Shown one piece after another: positions 46,324 through 55,182 of a DNA stretch of 64,000 bases. The stretch comes from Selenomonas sp. WCT3 (GTDB taxonomy: Bacteria > Bacillota > Negativicutes > Selenomonadales > Selenomonadaceae). The translations under genes and the position numbers were made by a program. The first letter of the stretch is position 1; each line of letters opens with the position of its first letter. The stretch lies in NCBI GenBank assembly GCA_900100835.1, contig FNCM01000002.1, positions 124,001 through 188,000 on the forward strand. Reading direction: 5' to 3'. Below the pieces are notes generated by a model. That model was not told the origin of the DNA and did not search any database. It saw only the letters and a list, made by a program, of their open reading frames with translations.

Positions 46324-47127
46324 TTACATTGCTACAATCGTTATATCGTTTTCATCAGCCAGCTTCAGAACCTTTTCCTGTTCCACCAGCAGGGTTTCAC
46401 CGGCTTCGATGACCAAAGCCTTAGCCCCCACTTCCACCATAGTACGCAGGGTGGTAAGGCCTACTGCTGGCACATCGAAGCGCTTATCCTGCTGAGGCTT
46501 GGCCACCTTGGCCACTACTGCGCCGCCTCTGGCCAGCTGGCCGCCACGACGGATGCAGGCATCGGTGCCCTCAATGGCTTCCAAAGCCATGACAGCTAAG
46601 CCCTTCACCACCACCGTCTGGCCTACGTCCATGCGGCCGATTTCCTTCGCCATCCGGAAACCGAACTCCATGTCCTTCTTCTCGTCCTCAGTAGGTTTGC
46701 GCCGGGTAAGCACACCAGCCTCCGGCATCAGCGGGCGAATCAGCGCGGTCTGGTCGACAACTTTGGCCCCAGTGCTCTCAACAGCAGCCACCAAAGCTTC
46801 CATAACCGTATCGTCTTTGCGGTCCTTGAGGCTCATGAGAATCTGCATGGTCTTGAGGTCCGGCATCGCCTTATGAGCATACAAGAGCTCCTTGGTGACC
46901 TTGCCAATCATGGTAACCTGGGTAATCTTGTTCTTCTTCAAGTATTTGAGAATCTTACCGACCTTAAAGACGCTGATCTCCTGATAGTCTGTAGCATATT
47001 CCTTCAGGCATTCTTCCGTCTCCGGAAGCAGGGAAACAATATAGACCTCATTTCCCTGTGCTCTGGCTGCTTTGGCGCATTCCACCGGCAAGAAACCGAT
47101 GCCGGCCAGCAGTCCGACTCTTTCCAT
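46324..47127 (-). CDS. lpxI: UDP-2,3-diacylglucosamine hydrolase LpxI
   Basis: A 267-residue LpxI-type enzyme, unrelated in fold to LpxH, which cleaves UDP-diacylglucosamine to lipid X and UMP. MERVGLLAGIGFLPVECAKA at the start, MIGKVTKELLYAHKAMPDL near residue 80 and GRMDVGQTVVVKGLAVMALE with AIEGTDACIRRGG later are typical. Start chosen at ATG 47125-47127 with GGAGG 7 bases upstream. 25 bases after lpxA. Confidence 0.94.
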   Translation of the reverse strand: MERVGLLAGIGFLPVECAKAARAQGNEVYIVSLLPETEECLKEYATDYQEISVFKVGKILKYLKKNKITQVTMIGKVTKELLYAHKAMPDLKTMQILMSLKDRKDDTVMEALVAAVESTGAKVVDQTALIRPLMPEAGVLTRRKPTEDEKKDMEFGFRMAKEIGRMDVGQTVVVKGLAVMALEAIEGTDACIRRGGQLARGGAVVAKVAKPQQDKRFDVPAVGLTTLRTMVEVGAKALVIEAGETLLVEQEKVLKLADENDITIVAM

Positions 47128-47152
47128 GGAAATCCTCCAAATCAATCAATTC

Positions 47153-47968
47153 TCAGTCATTATCACGGCGTTCACGGCAAATGCCACGGTCGGCATTGCG
47201 CAGGAAACGCAACAGATGATCAACTTCCTCACAGGAATCAACCTCCTGCTCGATTACCGAGATTGCCTGTTCCAGCGTAAGGCCGGCGCGGTAGACAATC
47301 TTGTACGCCTGTTTGATGTTGCGGCGAGCATCCAGTTTGATGCCGGCACGGGAAATGCCGACACTGTTGAGGCCTACCACCTTTGCCGGACGGCCGTCAA
47401 CAATGGTAAAGGGAACGACGTCCTGGGTAAGCTTCGACATGCCGCCAACCATGGCATTGCGGCCAATCTTGACGAACTGATGAACACCAGCCATGCCGCC
47501 AACCACAGCCCGGTCCTCAACGACAACATGGCCGGCCAGGCTTGCCAGGTTCGACATGATGACGTGATTGCCAACGATGCAGTTATGGGCAACATGGGTC
47601 AGAGCCATCAGCAAGCAGTCGCTGCCGATACGGGTTTCTTCCCCTTCACCGGTAGCACGATGAACCGTTGCCCCCTCACGAATGGTGGTGCGGTCACCGA
47701 TTACCGTATAACTCTTCTCGCCCTTAAATTTGAGGTCCTGCGGTTCTTCACCGATGGATGCCCCCTGGAAGATATGGCAGTCTTTGCCGATTTCCGTCCA
47801 GCCCTGGATTACAACGTGAGGGCCGATTACCGTACCCTCACCAATCTCGACATTCTCACCGATAACCGAGTACGGACCAACCGTGACGTTCGCGGCAATC
47901 TTCGCCCCCGGTGCGATAACTGCAGTCTCATGTATATTATTTGTGATACTGTTTTTCTCAGTAGTCAT
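47153..47968 (-). CDS. lpxA: UDP-N-acetylglucosamine O-acyltransferase LpxA
   Basis: A 271-residue left-handed beta-helix protein. Hexapeptide repeats fill residues 12-180 ([20 protein letters not shown] and on), with the catalytic His in [18 protein letters not shown] and [19 protein letters not shown]. It starts lipid A synthesis by acylating UDP-GlcNAc. ATG 47966-47968 with AAGGAG 9 bases upstream was preferred to an in-frame TTG. A leader hairpin is at 48002-48027. Confidence 0.96.
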   Translation of the reverse strand: MTTEKNSITNNIHETAVIAPGAKIAANVTVGPYSVIGENVEIGEGTVIGPHVVIQGWTEIGKDCHIFQGASIGEEPQDLKFKGEKSYTVIGDRTTIREGATVHRATGEGEETRIGSDCLLMALTHVAHNCIVGNHVIMSNLASLAGHVVVEDRAVVGGMAGVHQFVKIGRNAMVGGMSKLTQDVVPFTIVDGRPAKVVGLNSVGISRAGIKLDARRNIKQAYKIVYRAGLTLEQAISVIEQEVDSCEEVDHLLRFLRNADRGICRERRDND

Positions 47969-48001
47969 CTGCTCCAACTCCTTCAACTATCCTTAAACTG
48001 A

Positions 48002-48027
48002 CAGCCATTCACCCCTGAATATGGCTG
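48002..48027 (-). promoter_or_regulatory. Hairpin in the lpxA leader
   Basis: CAGCCAT (48002-48008) pairs with ATGGCTG (48021-48027), with inner TTCA/TGAA pairing and a 2-base bulge. There is no T run after it, so it may be an RNA control element and not a terminator. Confidence 0.45.
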
Positions 48028-48166
48028 CAGGTTTCTTTGCTCTGTCCTTATATTTATATATTCCCCAAGAAACTCCAAATTCTCGTATCTTATATGACAG
48101 CAAATCTAGGCGTTTTTCGAGTTGAACAAAGATTATCTCTTTCTCTCATGTAAAAATCATTGAAAA

Positions 48167-48607
48167 TCAAAGATTTTCGCTTTTTCTCATAGCAAATTTG
48201 AAATCAGCCGAAGCAGCAAGCTTACCATCCACATAACCATCACAGTGAAGCATACCGAAATCGCCGCGCACACGAACGAGGTGGGACTTCGTAACCAACT
48301 GGTCGCCTGGTACTACCGGATGTTTGAACTTGACGTTCTCCATACCGCCGAACAGGGCAATCTTGCCACGGTTTTCCTCCGGATAGAGCATCATGACACC
48401 GCCAACCTGAGCCATAGCTTCAAGGATCAGGACGCCCGGCATGATTGGATGATCTGGGAAATGGCCACGGAACTGCGGCTCCATCATCGTAACGTTCTTG
48501 ATACCCGTTGCCGATTTCATCGGGTCCAGTTCAATGATGCGGTCAACCAGCAACATCGGCGGACGATGCGGCAGGATTTTCTGAATTTCGTTGATATCTA
48601 AAACCAT
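48167..48607 (-). CDS. fabZ: 3-hydroxyacyl-ACP dehydratase FabZ
   Basis: A 146-residue hotdog-fold enzyme. LPHRPPMLLVDRIIELDPMK holds the active His, GHFPDHPIMPGVLILEAMAQ the active Glu. It competes with LpxA/LpxD for hydroxyacyl-ACP, which links fatty acid and lipid A synthesis; genes are often adjacent in diderms. Start at ATG 48605-48607 with GAAGGAA upstream, not the longer frame. A short A/T-rich hairpin overlaps its stop codon. Confidence 0.96.
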   Translation of the reverse strand: MVLDINEIQKILPHRPPMLLVDRIIELDPMKSATGIKNVTMMEPQFRGHFPDHPIMPGVLILEAMAQVGGVMMLYPEENRGKIALFGGMENVKFKHPVVPGDQLVTKSHLVRVRGDFGMLHCDGYVDGKLAASADFKFAMRKSENL

Positions 48608-48646
48608 GTTTATTCCTTCTTCCTTATAATTTCTCACAATCCAACA

Positions 48647-49477
48647 TTAACCCAATGCACCGGCAATCACTTTCGCCAGCTGCGTATTAAGCGCATGACC
48701 GGAAGCCGCCGCAATGACATGGCCGCGGATTTTTCCTGCCAGACGCAAATCGCCAATTACGTCCAGGATTTTATGGCGGACCAATTCGTCTTCATAGTGA
48801 AGCGGATTGAGCCAGCCTTCATCGTTGTAGACGATAACGCTTTCGAGCGTACCGCCAAGGCCCAGCCCCATTTTACGAAGTGCCTCAATCTCTTTTTCGT
48901 AAGCAATCGTACGGGCCGGTGCAATTTCCTTATGATAGGTCTCCGGTGTAATCTCGAAGTTCTGATACTGAACGCCGATGAGCTTATGCGGATTAAGTGA
49001 CGTAAAGCTGACCCGGAAACCGTCGTAGGGAACTACCATGACAAAGCGGCTATTTTCCTCATCATCGATGCGGTAAACCTTATCGATAACAATTTCATGG
49101 CATTCCTTTTCCTGTTCCTGGCGGCCTGCCTTCTCGAGCAGTTCAAAAAACACCAGCGACGAACCATCCGCTACCGGCGGTTCTTCCGAATCCATCTCCA
49201 CTATGCAGTTATCGATGCCCTGCGCGTGGAAGGCACTCATCAGATGCTCGATGGTAAATACTTTATATCCATTTTCCTCTACGGTCGTCGCGCGCAGCGT
49301 CGACGTAACATTTGAGGCTGCAGCATGGATTGACGGCCGTTCCGCAACGTCGGTGCGAACGAACAGGATTCCCGTATCAACCGGAGCCGGTTTGAGCACC
49401 ATATGAACGTCCCGTCCCGAGTGCAAGCCGACACCGGTGTAGGAAACCTCTGCCGCAATCGTAATCTGTTTCTGCAA
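48647..49477 (-). CDS. lpxC: UDP-3-O-acyl-GlcNAc deacetylase LpxC
   Basis: A 276-residue zinc enzyme for the first committed step of lipid A synthesis. VSYTGVGLHSGRDVHMVLKP at the start, FTIEHLMSAFHAQGIDN with a zinc His, and HKILDVIGDLRLAGKIRGHV with the other zinc ligands. Start appears to be TTG (49475-49477) behind a G-rich site, with no usable ATG nearby; this weak start may limit synthesis. Strong promoter at 49511-49539. Confidence 0.96.
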   Translation of the reverse strand: MQKQITIAAEVSYTGVGLHSGRDVHMVLKPAPVDTGILFVRTDVAERPSIHAAASNVTSTLRATTVEENGYKVFTIEHLMSAFHAQGIDNCIVEMDSEEPPVADGSSLVFFELLEKAGRQEQEKECHEIVIDKVYRIDDEENSRFVMVVPYDGFRVSFTSLNPHKLIGVQYQNFEITPETYHKEIAPARTIAYEKEIEALRKMGLGLGGTLESVIVYNDEGWLNPLHYEDELVRHKILDVIGDLRLAGKIRGHVIAAASGHALNTQLAKVIAGALG

Positions 49478-49510
49478 AATTACTCCCCCCGAATAAAAAT
49501 TCCTTTCTCT

Positions 49511-49539
49511 ATTTTACCCAACATCGTTCGGTTGTGCAA
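49511..49539 (-). promoter_or_regulatory. Promoter of lpxC-fabZ
   Basis: On the minus strand TTGCAC, 17 bases, TAAAAT. The -35 box is identical to that of the lpxB promoter. Confidence 0.8.
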
Positions 49540-49555
49540 GTAGCCAAAGGGCTCA

Positions 49556-50422
49556 CTATTCTTCACGAATGGACTTCCAGCGGTCATGGAGCCAGAACCA
49601 TTCTTCCGGATACTTCCGGACATGGTCTTCGATGGCTTTTGTTAAGAGCTGCGACGTCCGGCGGATATCCTCCCGTTTGTCTTTCGTCTTTTCGACATGG
49701 AACGGTCCTTCGACAATCAACGTATGCATGCCGTTTTCATCGCGGTGCATAAACGAGGTAAATATCGGCACATTCTGAAAGCGCGCCATCGAAGCCGCGC
49801 CCGGCGTACAGTTGGTCGGCTGGTTGAAGAAGTCCAAAATAATGCCGTCATGCCGGTTGGTATCCTGGTCCATAATCAGGCCGATAGCCCAGCCTTTCTT
49901 CAGCATGGCAAACATTTCCCGCACATCCGTCTTGTAGGTGATGTGCATGCCAATCATCGTCCGGTATTCATTGATAAACCGGTCTGCTCCCGACGATTTC
50001 TGTTTCATCGCTACGCCGACCAGCGGGATGCCAGCCATCGCAAAGGCGCCCCCCATAAGTTCCCAGTTGCCGCTATGTGCGGCCGCAATGATTGCTCCTT
50101 TTCCTTCCGCCATTCCCTGCTGGAGTTTTTCCAAACCTTCGATGCGGACATTTTCCTGCGGTTTCTTTTTTATCAGCGGGAAGCGGAGCACCTCGAACAG
50201 CATCGGGCCAAAGCGGACAGCGCTTGCCTTGGCAATCCTCAGGGCTTCTGTCTCATCTACTTGCAGGCATGTCTGTATCTGGCTTTTGGCCAGCACTTTG
50301 CGCTTTGCCGGCAGAACGAGCCAGGCAAAATTACCCAGCCCCCGTCCCAGTGCCTCACACACGCTGCGCGGAAGCAGACAGGCTATGGCACTGAAGGCTT
50401 TCATCAGATAGTAGGAAAACAT
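49556..50422 (-). CDS. Lipid A acyltransferase, LpxL/HtrB family (copy 2)
   Basis: A 288-residue LpxL-family enzyme. The catalytic block is KGAIIAAAHSGNWELMGGAF (His and Glu) and the second block is GWAIGLIMDQDTNRHDGIIL with NCTPGAASMARFQN. An N-terminal hydrophobic stretch anchors it. Similar in size to copy 1 at 36592 but clearly different in sequence, so the two probably add different secondary acyl chains. Downstream of a terminator after lpxD and with no clear promoter of its own, so it may rely on read-through. Confidence 0.9.
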   Translation of the reverse strand: MFSYYLMKAFSAIACLLPRSVCEALGRGLGNFAWLVLPAKRKVLAKSQIQTCLQVDETEALRIAKASAVRFGPMLFEVLRFPLIKKKPQENVRIEGLEKLQQGMAEGKGAIIAAAHSGNWELMGGAFAMAGIPLVGVAMKQKSSGADRFINEYRTMIGMHITYKTDVREMFAMLKKGWAIGLIMDQDTNRHDGIILDFFNQPTNCTPGAASMARFQNVPIFTSFMHRDENGMHTLIVEGPFHVEKTKDKREDIRRTSQLLTKAIEDHVRKYPEEWFWLHDRWKSIREE

Positions 50423-50457
50423 TCTTTTTCCTCCCTTTTCCTAACGGTTATCCTCTC

Positions 50458-50486
50458 ATAAAAAGACCTCCTCAAAAGAGGAGGCC
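50458..50486 (-). terminator. Terminator after lpxD
   Basis: CCTCCTC (50467-50473) pairs with GAGGAGG (50478-50484) around AAAA, with TCTTTTTAT following on the minus strand. Confidence 0.8.
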
Positions 50487-50500
50487 GCTTATCGTCTAGA

Positions 50501-51520
50501 TTACTCTTTTTCGTATTTTGCCAGTTTCTTTTCCAGCTGTTTGAGCTTCTTGTTCATCTCCGGCAGGTGTTTCATAGCCGCCTGCATCCGCAGCCATTCC
50601 GTGTGGGACTGAACCGGGAAGCCCGCGCAGAATACCCCTTCCGGCATGTTGCTGATAATCCCCGAACGGGCTGCATAAACCGAGTTGGCACCGATGTTGA
50701 TATGGCCAACCGTTCCCACCTGGCCGCCAAAGGTAACGTTATGTCCGACGGTCGTGGAGCCAGAGATTCCCGTCTGAGCGACAATCAAGCAGTTCGGGCC
50801 AATTTTGCAGTTGTGGCCGATATGAACGAGATTGTCGATTTTCGTGCCCTTGCCGATAACCGTCGAGCCCATAGCGGCACGGTCGATGCCATCATGAGCA
50901 CCGATCTCCACATCATCCTCTAGGATGACATTGCCCACCTGGGGCACCTTCGTATGAACGCCGTCCTTCGTGGTAAAGCCAAAGCCGTCGGAACCGATTA
51001 CTGCCGAGCTGTGCACAACGCAGCGTTTGCCCACGTGGCAATGCTCACGGACCGTAGCGCTTGAATAAATAACACTGTCTTCCTCAATCTCGGCATACTG
51101 GCCAATATAGGTGTGGGGATACAGCGTTACGCGGTCACCGATAACAGCATGGTCATCCACCACCGCAAAGGGCATGATTACGACATCTTTGCCGATTTTT
51201 ACATCTTTGCCGATGTGTGCCTGCTCGCTCACGCCAGTTTCAAACTGAAGTTTCGGCGTAAAGAGCTCCAGCAGTTTGGCAAAGGCTGCCCGCGGTTCTT
51301 CCACATACAGGGCCGTTTTCGGGAAGTCCTCAATCCCCTCCGGCAGCATAACGGCTGCTGCCTGGCAACTTTTCGCCTCTTCGATATGAGGGTCGACTGC
51401 AAAGGTCAAATCATTTTTCCCGGCACCTTCAATATTATCCAAGCCATGAATCTCTACAGATGCATCACCCACAATACGACCGCCGACAAACTCTGCGATC
51501 TCCTGCAACGTCTTTTTCAT
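50501..51520 (-). CDS. lpxD: UDP-3-O-acylglucosamine N-acyltransferase LpxD
   Basis: A 339-residue trimeric acyltransferase. N-terminal uridine-binding domain ([20 protein letters not shown]) then hexapeptide repeats ([20 protein letters not shown]). The catalytic His is in [15 protein letters not shown]. The C terminus is a short coiled coil. It adds the second acyl chain after LpxC. Lies 21 bases after the third Skp gene. Confidence 0.96.
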   Translation of the reverse strand: MKKTLQEIAEFVGGRIVGDASVEIHGLDNIEGAGKNDLTFAVDPHIEEAKSCQAAAVMLPEGIEDFPKTALYVEEPRAAFAKLLELFTPKLQFETGVSEQAHIGKDVKIGKDVVIMPFAVVDDHAVIGDRVTLYPHTYIGQYAEIEEDSVIYSSATVREHCHVGKRCVVHSSAVIGSDGFGFTTKDGVHTKVPQVGNVILEDDVEIGAHDGIDRAAMGSTVIGKGTKIDNLVHIGHNCKIGPNCLIVAQTGISGSTTVGHNVTFGGQVGTVGHINIGANSVYAARSGIISNMPEGVFCAGFPVQSHTEWLRMQAAMKHLPEMNKKLKQLEKKLAKYEKE

Positions 51521-51541
51521 GTTTCTTCTCCATCCTTTTCC

Positions 51542-51991
51542 TTACTGAAGCTTCGAAATGACTTCGTCCGTCACATCGACAGCCCCTGTGATGGCAATGG
51601 GCTGTTCCTGAGAATTATTGACCACCGCATCCAGTTTCTTTTCCTTGGAAACCGCTCCGAGGGCAACATCAATCTTCTGACGAAGCTGGAGGGAATAAGA
51701 CTGATTGATTCCCTGCAGTTTGCGCTGAGCATCCATCTGGAGTTTCTGTGCATCCTCCTGACTCATATTCGGATTTTCCTTCATCTTCTGCTGAATCTCA
51801 GCCTGGGACTGTTCTCTGGCTTCGTTCAGTTTCTGATTCCCCTCTTCTACCAATGCCGAAATCTGCGGTGCTTCTTTCGAAACACGCTCGCCATCAATAT
51901 AACCAATCTTAGCCTGGCCACAACCACTCATGAGCATCATCGATGCGAATGCTGCTGCCAGCAGGGCCGTAGATTTTTTGCGTAATTTCAT
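51542..51991 (-). CDS. OmpH/Skp-family lipoprotein (third Skp gene)
   Basis: A 149-residue protein with a lipoprotein signal: basic start, hydrophobic core, then LMSGCGQA, so Cys24 should be lipidated. The mature part starts KIGYIDGERVSKEAPQ, continues as a charged coiled coil (EIQQKMKENPNMSQEDAQKL), and ends AITGAVDVTDEVISKL, the canonical OmpH ending. Probably a membrane-tethered periplasmic chaperone. It is the third of three tandem OmpH genes between the beta-barrel genes and lpxD. Confidence 0.88.
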   Translation of the reverse strand: MKLRKKSTALLAAAFASMMLMSGCGQAKIGYIDGERVSKEAPQISALVEEGNQKLNEAREQSQAEIQQKMKENPNMSQEDAQKLQMDAQRKLQGINQSYSLQLRQKIDVALGAVSKEKKLDAVVNNSQEQPIAITGAVDVTDEVISKLQ

Positions 51992-52012
51992 GTCGTTATT
52001 CGCTTCTTTCTT

Positions 52013-53146
52013 TCAACTCTTATTATCTTCAGTTCCCTCTTCCCCCTGAGAAGGAAGGGTGCTGATTTCCTGTACCAATTCATCCGTCACATCGACGGTG
52101 TTGACGCCTACCACCATACCAGTCGAGCGGGTAACCCGCTCAAACATCTCCTGATGGGGCCCAAAATTGGAAAGCAGCTGCGGCCGGTTGGCCAAAATTA
52201 AGGTAAAGTGGTGAAGTATGGCAACCTTTGCGGCTTTTCCCGCCACATCGTTTAAAATGTGGCTTTCCAGTGCCTGAAGTTTTGCCCGTTTATCCGCCAA
52301 TTCCTTGCGTTTTTCCAAGCGCTGCTGAACCATCTGGACCTTTTCCATTTGCTTCTGCATGGCTTCTGCATTCCGCTTTTCCGCCTCAGTCTTTTGGGCA
52401 GCAGCATTGGCCTTTTGCGCATCGTGCTTCTGGGGCAAATCCTGGCGCCAAGCTTCCAGTTCCGGTGCCAATTCCTGCTTTACGTGGTCACTTATCTGCT
52501 GTTGATATTCCTGATAGAGTTCCACTTGGCGCACACCGCGCTCCCGGCGAAGCTGCTGGCGCTGCGCCTCCCATTCGGCACGCTCTGCCTCTCTTTGCTG
52601 CTGGCTATCCAATGGATTGTGCATAGCCGCCTGGTTGTCCAGCTTGATGTTGATGTTAAGCAAAGCATTGAGGTATTCCTCGTTGATGGCATTGCGGCGG
52701 GCCTGATATTCGGCATCCGTCGCCGTGCGGTAGTCTTCCGTAAGGCGCTTGCGCTTCCGCTCGATTTCCGCCCGTTTGCCGATTACATCCTGGGCATTCT
52801 TAGCCCAAACCGAATCATCAAAGGTCTTTTTATCAAGCTCTGGCGGTTTTACCGTAAAGAGCTCAGCCAAATCCTTCGATTCAAGTTCCAATACCCGGCA
52901 CTCTTCCCGGAGTCCTTTGAGCTTTTCATAATCCGGGTGAGCTTCAATAGCCTGCTGCCAATCGATAAGACCAGCCTCAGCCCGAGGGGCTGCCTGCTCA
53001 TTATCCGCAACCGTGCTGGTGACAAAGGAACGAAAGAGCCCCGCCCCTGCGGCCACCAGACAGGTAGCAACAATGGCACCTGCGATGATATTGCGCCGCC
53101 TTTTCGACAAGCGCACGTTTTTTTCCGCGGGCTTCTCCTCTTCCAT
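52013..53146 (-). CDS. Extended OmpH/Skp-like membrane-anchored protein (second Skp gene)
   Basis: A 377-residue protein, far longer than normal Skp (about 160). An inner-membrane helix (IIAGAIVATCLVAAGAGLFR) follows a basic N terminus. The middle is a very long coiled coil rich in Gln, Glu, Lys and Arg (about residues 60-300), and the end VNTVDVTDELVQEIS matches OmpH C termini. The long tentacle could span more of the periplasm than Skp. No signal cleavage site is visible, so it is probably anchored. Downstream of a hairpin after the first Skp gene. Confidence 0.75.
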   Translation of the reverse strand: MEEEKPAEKNVRLSKRRRNIIAGAIVATCLVAAGAGLFRSFVTSTVADNEQAAPRAEAGLIDWQQAIEAHPDYEKLKGLREECRVLELESKDLAELFTVKPPELDKKTFDDSVWAKNAQDVIGKRAEIERKRKRLTEDYRTATDAEYQARRNAINEEYLNALLNINIKLDNQAAMHNPLDSQQQREAERAEWEAQRQQLRRERGVRQVELYQEYQQQISDHVKQELAPELEAWRQDLPQKHDAQKANAAAQKTEAEKRNAEAMQKQMEKVQMVQQRLEKRKELADKRAKLQALESHILNDVAGKAAKVAILHHFTLILANRPQLLSNFGPHQEMFERVTRSTGMVVGVNTVDVTDELVQEISTLPSQGEEGTEDNKS

Positions 53147-53171
53147 CTTTGTCTCACCTCTTTAAAAGAAT

Positions 53172-53197
53172 TACCGAGCGCAACAAGTGGCTCGGTA
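53172..53197 (-). terminator. Hairpin between the first and second Skp genes
   Basis: TACCGAGC (53172-53179) pairs with GCTCGGTA (53190-53197). On the minus strand ATTCTTTT follows. A likely partial terminator giving more of the first Skp. Confidence 0.55.
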
Positions 53198-53248
53198 TTT
53201 CCAGGTCCATATACCCTTATCGGAACGTCCGCTTACCGGCGTCCTGGA

Positions 53249-53713
53249 TTATTTGCTGATCTGTTTGATGACATCCTGCGTGATGTCCTGGCCGCCATAA
53301 ACTACAGCACCTTTTTCCAGAACAACCGAAAGGCCCTTCTGCTCAGCAACTTTCTTCACAGACTCCTCAACGCTCTTCTGCAGCGGTTCCGTGAGTTCCT
53401 GACGCTTCTGCATGAGGCGCTGCTGGGTCTGCATTGCATAGTCCTGCTTCTCCTGGTCGTTCATGTTGGCCGTCTTGGAAGCGAACTCCTTCTGAGCTTC
53501 TTCATAAGCCGTATTGAATTCCTTTTCTGCATCCTGTGCCTTCGGATTCTGGCTCATTACCTGATTATAGTCAACAACACCAACATTCGAGCTGGCAGCG
53601 TTTGCAATCCCCGTACCAGACTGCGTAAGAGCCAGAGCAACCACGGAACCGACAAAAACGATAGCGATAAGAACGCTGATGATCTTTACCTGTTTCTTCT
53701 GTAATTTAACCAT
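53249..53713 (-). CDS. skp: OmpH/Skp-family periplasmic chaperone (first Skp gene)
   Basis: A 154-residue protein. N-terminal membrane or signal segment (VKIISVLIAIVFVGSVVALA), then SSNVGVVDYNQVMSQNPKAQ, a coiled coil, and the ending GGQDITQDVIKQISK, all typical of Skp/OmpH, which holds unfolded outer-membrane proteins. Start at ATG 53711-53713 with AAGGAG; a longer frame to 53800 lacks a ribosome site. Its strong promoter is at 53799-53827. Confidence 0.9.
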   Translation of the reverse strand: MVKLQKKQVKIISVLIAIVFVGSVVALALTQSGTGIANAASSNVGVVDYNQVMSQNPKAQDAEKEFNTAYEEAQKEFASKTANMNDQEKQDYAMQTQQRLMQKRQELTEPLQKSVEESVKKVAEQKGLSVVLEKGAVVYGGQDITQDVIKQISK

Positions 53714-53798
53714 TTCAAATTCTCCTTTTCCCTTGCGGGGCTTGGTAGCGTTAAATTTTCCGCTATGGCATGGTTTTAACCCGCCATACACGAATTTC

Positions 53799-53827
53799 AT
53801 TATAACAAACTCTTATTCCTTATTCAA
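53799..53827 (-). promoter_or_regulatory. Promoter of the skp-lpxD unit
   Basis: On the minus strand TTGAAT, 17 bases, TATAAT. The leader to the first Skp gene is about 75 bases. Confidence 0.85.
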
Positions 53828-53858
53828 GCATATTCCTTCAATTCACCTGAGCCCGCCA

Positions 53859-55154
53859 TCAGAAATTACCGATTACGCGGAGCCAATTCTGATGGCGGTC
53901 CACCAGGTATTCCAGGGCGAGGAAATCATGCATTTTGTAGCGCAGGGCTGCCTCGCCATTTTTGTCAAAGAAACGATACTCGTACCGCAATAACCAACGG
54001 GCTGCCAGCTGCTGGGATGCCGCCATGATAAAGCGCCGCTCGTGCAAATCGTAGCGGAGCTGGGCATGAGTCCTAGAACTCAGACGGCGATCATAACCAG
54101 CGGCCCAACCCCAATCCATATCCTGAGGCATGAGGTCCACCAGCAAAAACAGCTCATCCTGCTGGGACAGCATCCTACCGGCATGAAATCGGAACAACAA
54201 ACTCTCGTTGTCCTCGTGACCGTTTTTATCTTTGCGCCCGATATCCAACCAGCCAGTCAACCGCAACCGGTAGCGGCTTGTATCCGAACGGCTCATGACA
54301 TGGAGCCGTTCGGCCACGTCCATGCTGACCGTCGTTTTCATATGGTAGGAACGAAAATCCGATAATTGGTCAAGTTCCTGGGCAAACTGCTGGGAAAGCT
54401 CCTGCTCATGCCGTTTGATGAACGCCACCGGAACCCCAACCAAATCATCTACCTTATCCTGCATCACCTGTCGGCGGGATAAGAGGGTGACATTAGGTAC
54501 CGTGTCCGAGCGCATGGATAAATCCACCGTCCGCACCACCGGCAATTTCGGATAAACCACCAGTTTTACTTTGGCTTCACTTGCCGGGTCAATCTCAAAA
54601 TCACCACGGAACTCCGGCAGATGCTCGGCTAAATAATCATTTAGATGATGTTTGAGGACGCCATTGGTCCAGTCCGTTGCCGCTGTGGGAAGTCCCGTCA
54701 GCGCATCCTGGAATACCCGATCCACCTCAGCCAGGTCCCGGCGGACCAAAGCCTCCATGCGCGGTGGCATTCCTTCCACCTGCACAGCCACAGCCACCTT
54801 GGTGATGACATCAGACCAAGGCAAAAGCATTACCTCCACCTTGGTCTCAGCTGCTGGCTGAATCGTCACCTGACGAACCGTATAGCCTACCAACACCTTA
54901 TCAAACACCTCATGGATGAGCTGTTCCTTCTGCTGGCGGGAAGCCGCCACCGACGCCACAGGCTGGCCATCAATAAGCTGTCCGGCTATAGCCTGGACGC
55001 TCTGCTGCATGCGCTGCTGCACCAGCGGCGGCATGCTGTCAGCAGCAGTTACAACCGCCGTCACCTTTTCTACCCGTTGCGGGGGAGCCGCTGCCGCCGG
55101 CTGGCTCATAGCCAGCCAGCCAAAAGCCATCAGCAAAGCCAGGATGGTCTTCAT
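53859..55154 (-). CDS. Unrecognised outer-membrane beta-barrel protein next to BamA
   Basis: A 431-residue protein, no family recognised. Signal peptide MKTILALLMAFGWLAMSQPA with an AAAAP cleavage region. Residues about 25-270 look like mixed alpha/beta periplasmic domains, with repeated VEVMLLPW- and KVKLVVYP-like strands. From about residue 280 the sequence alternates polar and hydrophobic residues in about eight to ten strands (RYRLRLTGWLDIG, FLLVDLM, WGWAAGYDRRL, HAQLRYDLHE, LLRYEYRFFD) and ends NWLRVIGNF. The terminal Phe is the usual BamA recognition signal. ATG 55152-55154 was chosen so the signal peptide is at the N terminus; a GTG start 14 codons upstream is possible. It lies immediately downstream of bamA. 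Confidence 0.75.
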   Translation of the reverse strand: MKTILALLMAFGWLAMSQPAAAAPPQRVEKVTAVVTAADSMPPLVQQRMQQSVQAIAGQLIDGQPVASVAASRQQKEQLIHEVFDKVLVGYTVRQVTIQPAAETKVEVMLLPWSDVITKVAVAVQVEGMPPRMEALVRRDLAEVDRVFQDALTGLPTAATDWTNGVLKHHLNDYLAEHLPEFRGDFEIDPASEAKVKLVVYPKLPVVRTVDLSMRSDTVPNVTLLSRRQVMQDKVDDLVGVPVAFIKRHEQELSQQFAQELDQLSDFRSYHMKTTVSMDVAERLHVMSRSDTSRYRLRLTGWLDIGRKDKNGHEDNESLLFRFHAGRMLSQQDELFLLVDLMPQDMDWGWAAGYDRRLSSRTHAQLRYDLHERRFIMAASQQLAARWLLRYEYRFFDKNGEAALRYKMHDFLALEYLVDRHQNWLRVIGNF

Positions 55155-55182
55155 GCGGCCAGACACTTCCTTTCTTCGGCAA

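Noticed and set aside
48162..48178. Terminator at the end of fabZ
   Set aside because: GAAAATC-AAA-GATTTTC is a weak AT-rich stem overlapping the stop codon, with no proper T run next to it.
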